A stretch of DNA of 6,197 nucleotides from an uncultured Elusimicrobia bacterium (lineage in GTDB: Bacteria; Elusimicrobiota; Elusimicrobia; UBA1565; UBA9628), in the NCBI GenBank assembly GCA_903874575.1, contig CAIQSZ010000249.1:1-6197 (forward strand). Direction: 5' to 3'. Numbering within the stretch: the stretch's first letter is position 1; every line of letters starts with the position of its first letter. The notes under the pieces are model-generated. The model saw only the letters and a list, made by a program, of their open reading frames with translations. It was not told where the DNA came from and searched no databases. A program made the position numbers and the translations under genes. Of this stretch, positions 5,625 to 6,197 are shown piece after piece.

Positions 5625-6119
5625 ATGAGCCCGCTGAGCGCCCTGAAGCGCTGGTTCGGCGACCCGAACTTCCGCAAGAAGCGACAGTTCCTGCATTCGC
5701 TGGGTCTGTTCTCCGAGATGAAAGGAAGCGAGTTGGGAACTTTGGCTCAAGCCCTGCACGCGCGCACCTACCGGCCGGGAGAGGTCGTCTTCGTCGAAGG
5801 CGATATCGGCCGCGCCTTTTTCATCCTGGAGTCGGGACGGGTCGAGCTCACGCGCATGGGGCCGGACGGTAAGTCCGCGCTCCTGTACACGCTGAAACCC
5901 GGAGAGTTCTTCGGCGAGATGGCCCTCTTGGAGTCCTTGCCGCGTTCCGCCACGGCGACCGCGGTGGAAACCTCGCGACTGCACCTGCTCTACCGCACGA
6001 AGCTGGACGTCATGATCCAATCGAACCCGCGCATCGGCGTCGCCGTCATGACCCACTTCGCGCGCCTGCTGTCCGCGCGCCTGCGCCGCGCCGGCAGCCT
6101 TCCCCCCTCCGATGCCTGA
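5625..6119 (+). CDS. Cyclic nucleotide-binding domain protein without an HTH
   Basis: 164 aa. After a basic N-terminal helix (about 1-22) comes one cyclic-nucleotide-binding (CAP-type) beta-roll: FLHSLGLFSEM (22-32), YRPGEVVFVEGD (49-60), FFILESGRVEL (65-75), and the phosphate-binding cassette GEFFGEMALL then PRSATATA (93-113). The cassette has E98 and R107, the residues that hold ribose and phosphate in cAMP/cGMP-binding members, so nucleotide binding is plausible. The domain ends in a helical segment (about 125-155) without the winged helix of Crp/Fnr regulators; the protein stops at 164 where Crp-type proteins run past 200 aa. It is therefore probably a sensor or regulatory subunit acting on a partner, not a transcription factor. 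The start has no clear Shine-Dalgarno and lies three bases after the small membrane protein, suggesting translational coupling. The last eight bases overlap the next gene. The nucleotide bound is unknown. Confidence 0.94.
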   Translation: MSPLSALKRWFGDPNFRKKRQFLHSLGLFSEMKGSELGTLAQALHARTYRPGEVVFVEGDIGRAFFILESGRVELTRMGPDGKSALLYTLKPGEFFGEMALLESLPRSATATAVETSRLHLLYRTKLDVMIQSNPRIGVAVMTHFARLLSARLRRAGSLPPSDA

Positions 6120-6197
6120 GAACCGCAGAACCGCGCCCCTGCTGACGGTAATCGCCCTGCTGGCCGTCGCTTCCTACGCGTTCTACCGCGTGCACGA
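6112..6197 (+). CDS. Membrane protein, N-terminal fragment cut by the window edge
   Basis: Only 28 codons are visible. They begin MPENRRTAPLLTVIALLAVA and continue SYAFYRVH. A short basic N-terminus followed by a hydrophobic helix (about 9-25) indicates a signal anchor or the first helix of a polytopic protein. The ATG overlaps the stop of the cyclic-nucleotide-binding gene (ATGCCTGA), a typical coupled junction, and there is no independent Shine-Dalgarno. An AI-2E-type permease is one possibility for such an N-terminus, but the fragment is too short to assign. Confidence 0.75.
   Translation, partial: MPENRRTAPLLTVIALLAVASYAFYRVH

Noticed and set aside
3434..5872. Long 812-aa open frame on the + strand opposite ileS
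   Set aside because: It lies antisense to an unmistakable ileS and crosses into the divergent genes. Its translation is Arg/Gly/His/Val-rich shadow composition with no motifs; long antisense open frames are expected in GC-rich DNA.

Overview
This is a GC-rich bacterial chromosomal window (roughly two thirds G+C by eye) packed with coding sequence. A prolipoprotein signal peptidase and a bacterial-type isoleucyl-tRNA synthetase carrying zinc knuckles point to a free-living-type bacterium, most likely with an outer membrane. The sequence alone does not fix the phylum. An under-sampled GC-rich lineage such as Elusimicrobiota or a deltaproteobacterium-like group would fit, but that is a guess. 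No RNA genes, insertion sequences, prophage or CRISPR arrays were seen.

Layout: (1) Bases 1-2174, + strand, hold two tandem, clearly paralogous genes of no family I recognise. The first is cut by the left edge. The second is complete, 469 aa, with a Sec signal peptide. Both share the same order: helical modules, a low-complexity Ala/Gly/Ser/Pro linker, a four-cysteine motif, a second linker, a KGFF motif, and a C-terminal glycine-rich hydrophobic hairpin. The 125-base gap between them is AT-richer and holds an imperfect direct repeat that overlaps two promoter-like elements. (2) Bases 2184-5356, - strand, hold ileS followed by lspA, overlapping by 28 bases. Gene 2 and lspA converge with stop codons inside a short GC hairpin. 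(3) Bases 5394-6197, + strand, diverge from ileS across 37 bases dominated by an inverted repeat whose arms carry the Shine-Dalgarno-like AGGA of each divergent gene. This + strand cluster is a 75-aa single-pass membrane protein, a 164-aa cyclic-nucleotide-binding-domain protein without a DNA-binding domain, and the first 28 codons of a membrane protein that runs off the right edge. The three are separated by 3 bases or overlap by 8, so they are very likely co-transcribed.

How they relate: ileS-lspA is a well-known housekeeping pairing (translation plus lipoprotein maturation). The + strand cluster looks like a nucleotide-sensing or scaffold protein coupled to membrane proteins. The least explained content is the tandem paralogue pair, which looks like an exported, possibly disulfide-bonded, membrane-inserting protein family worth following up.
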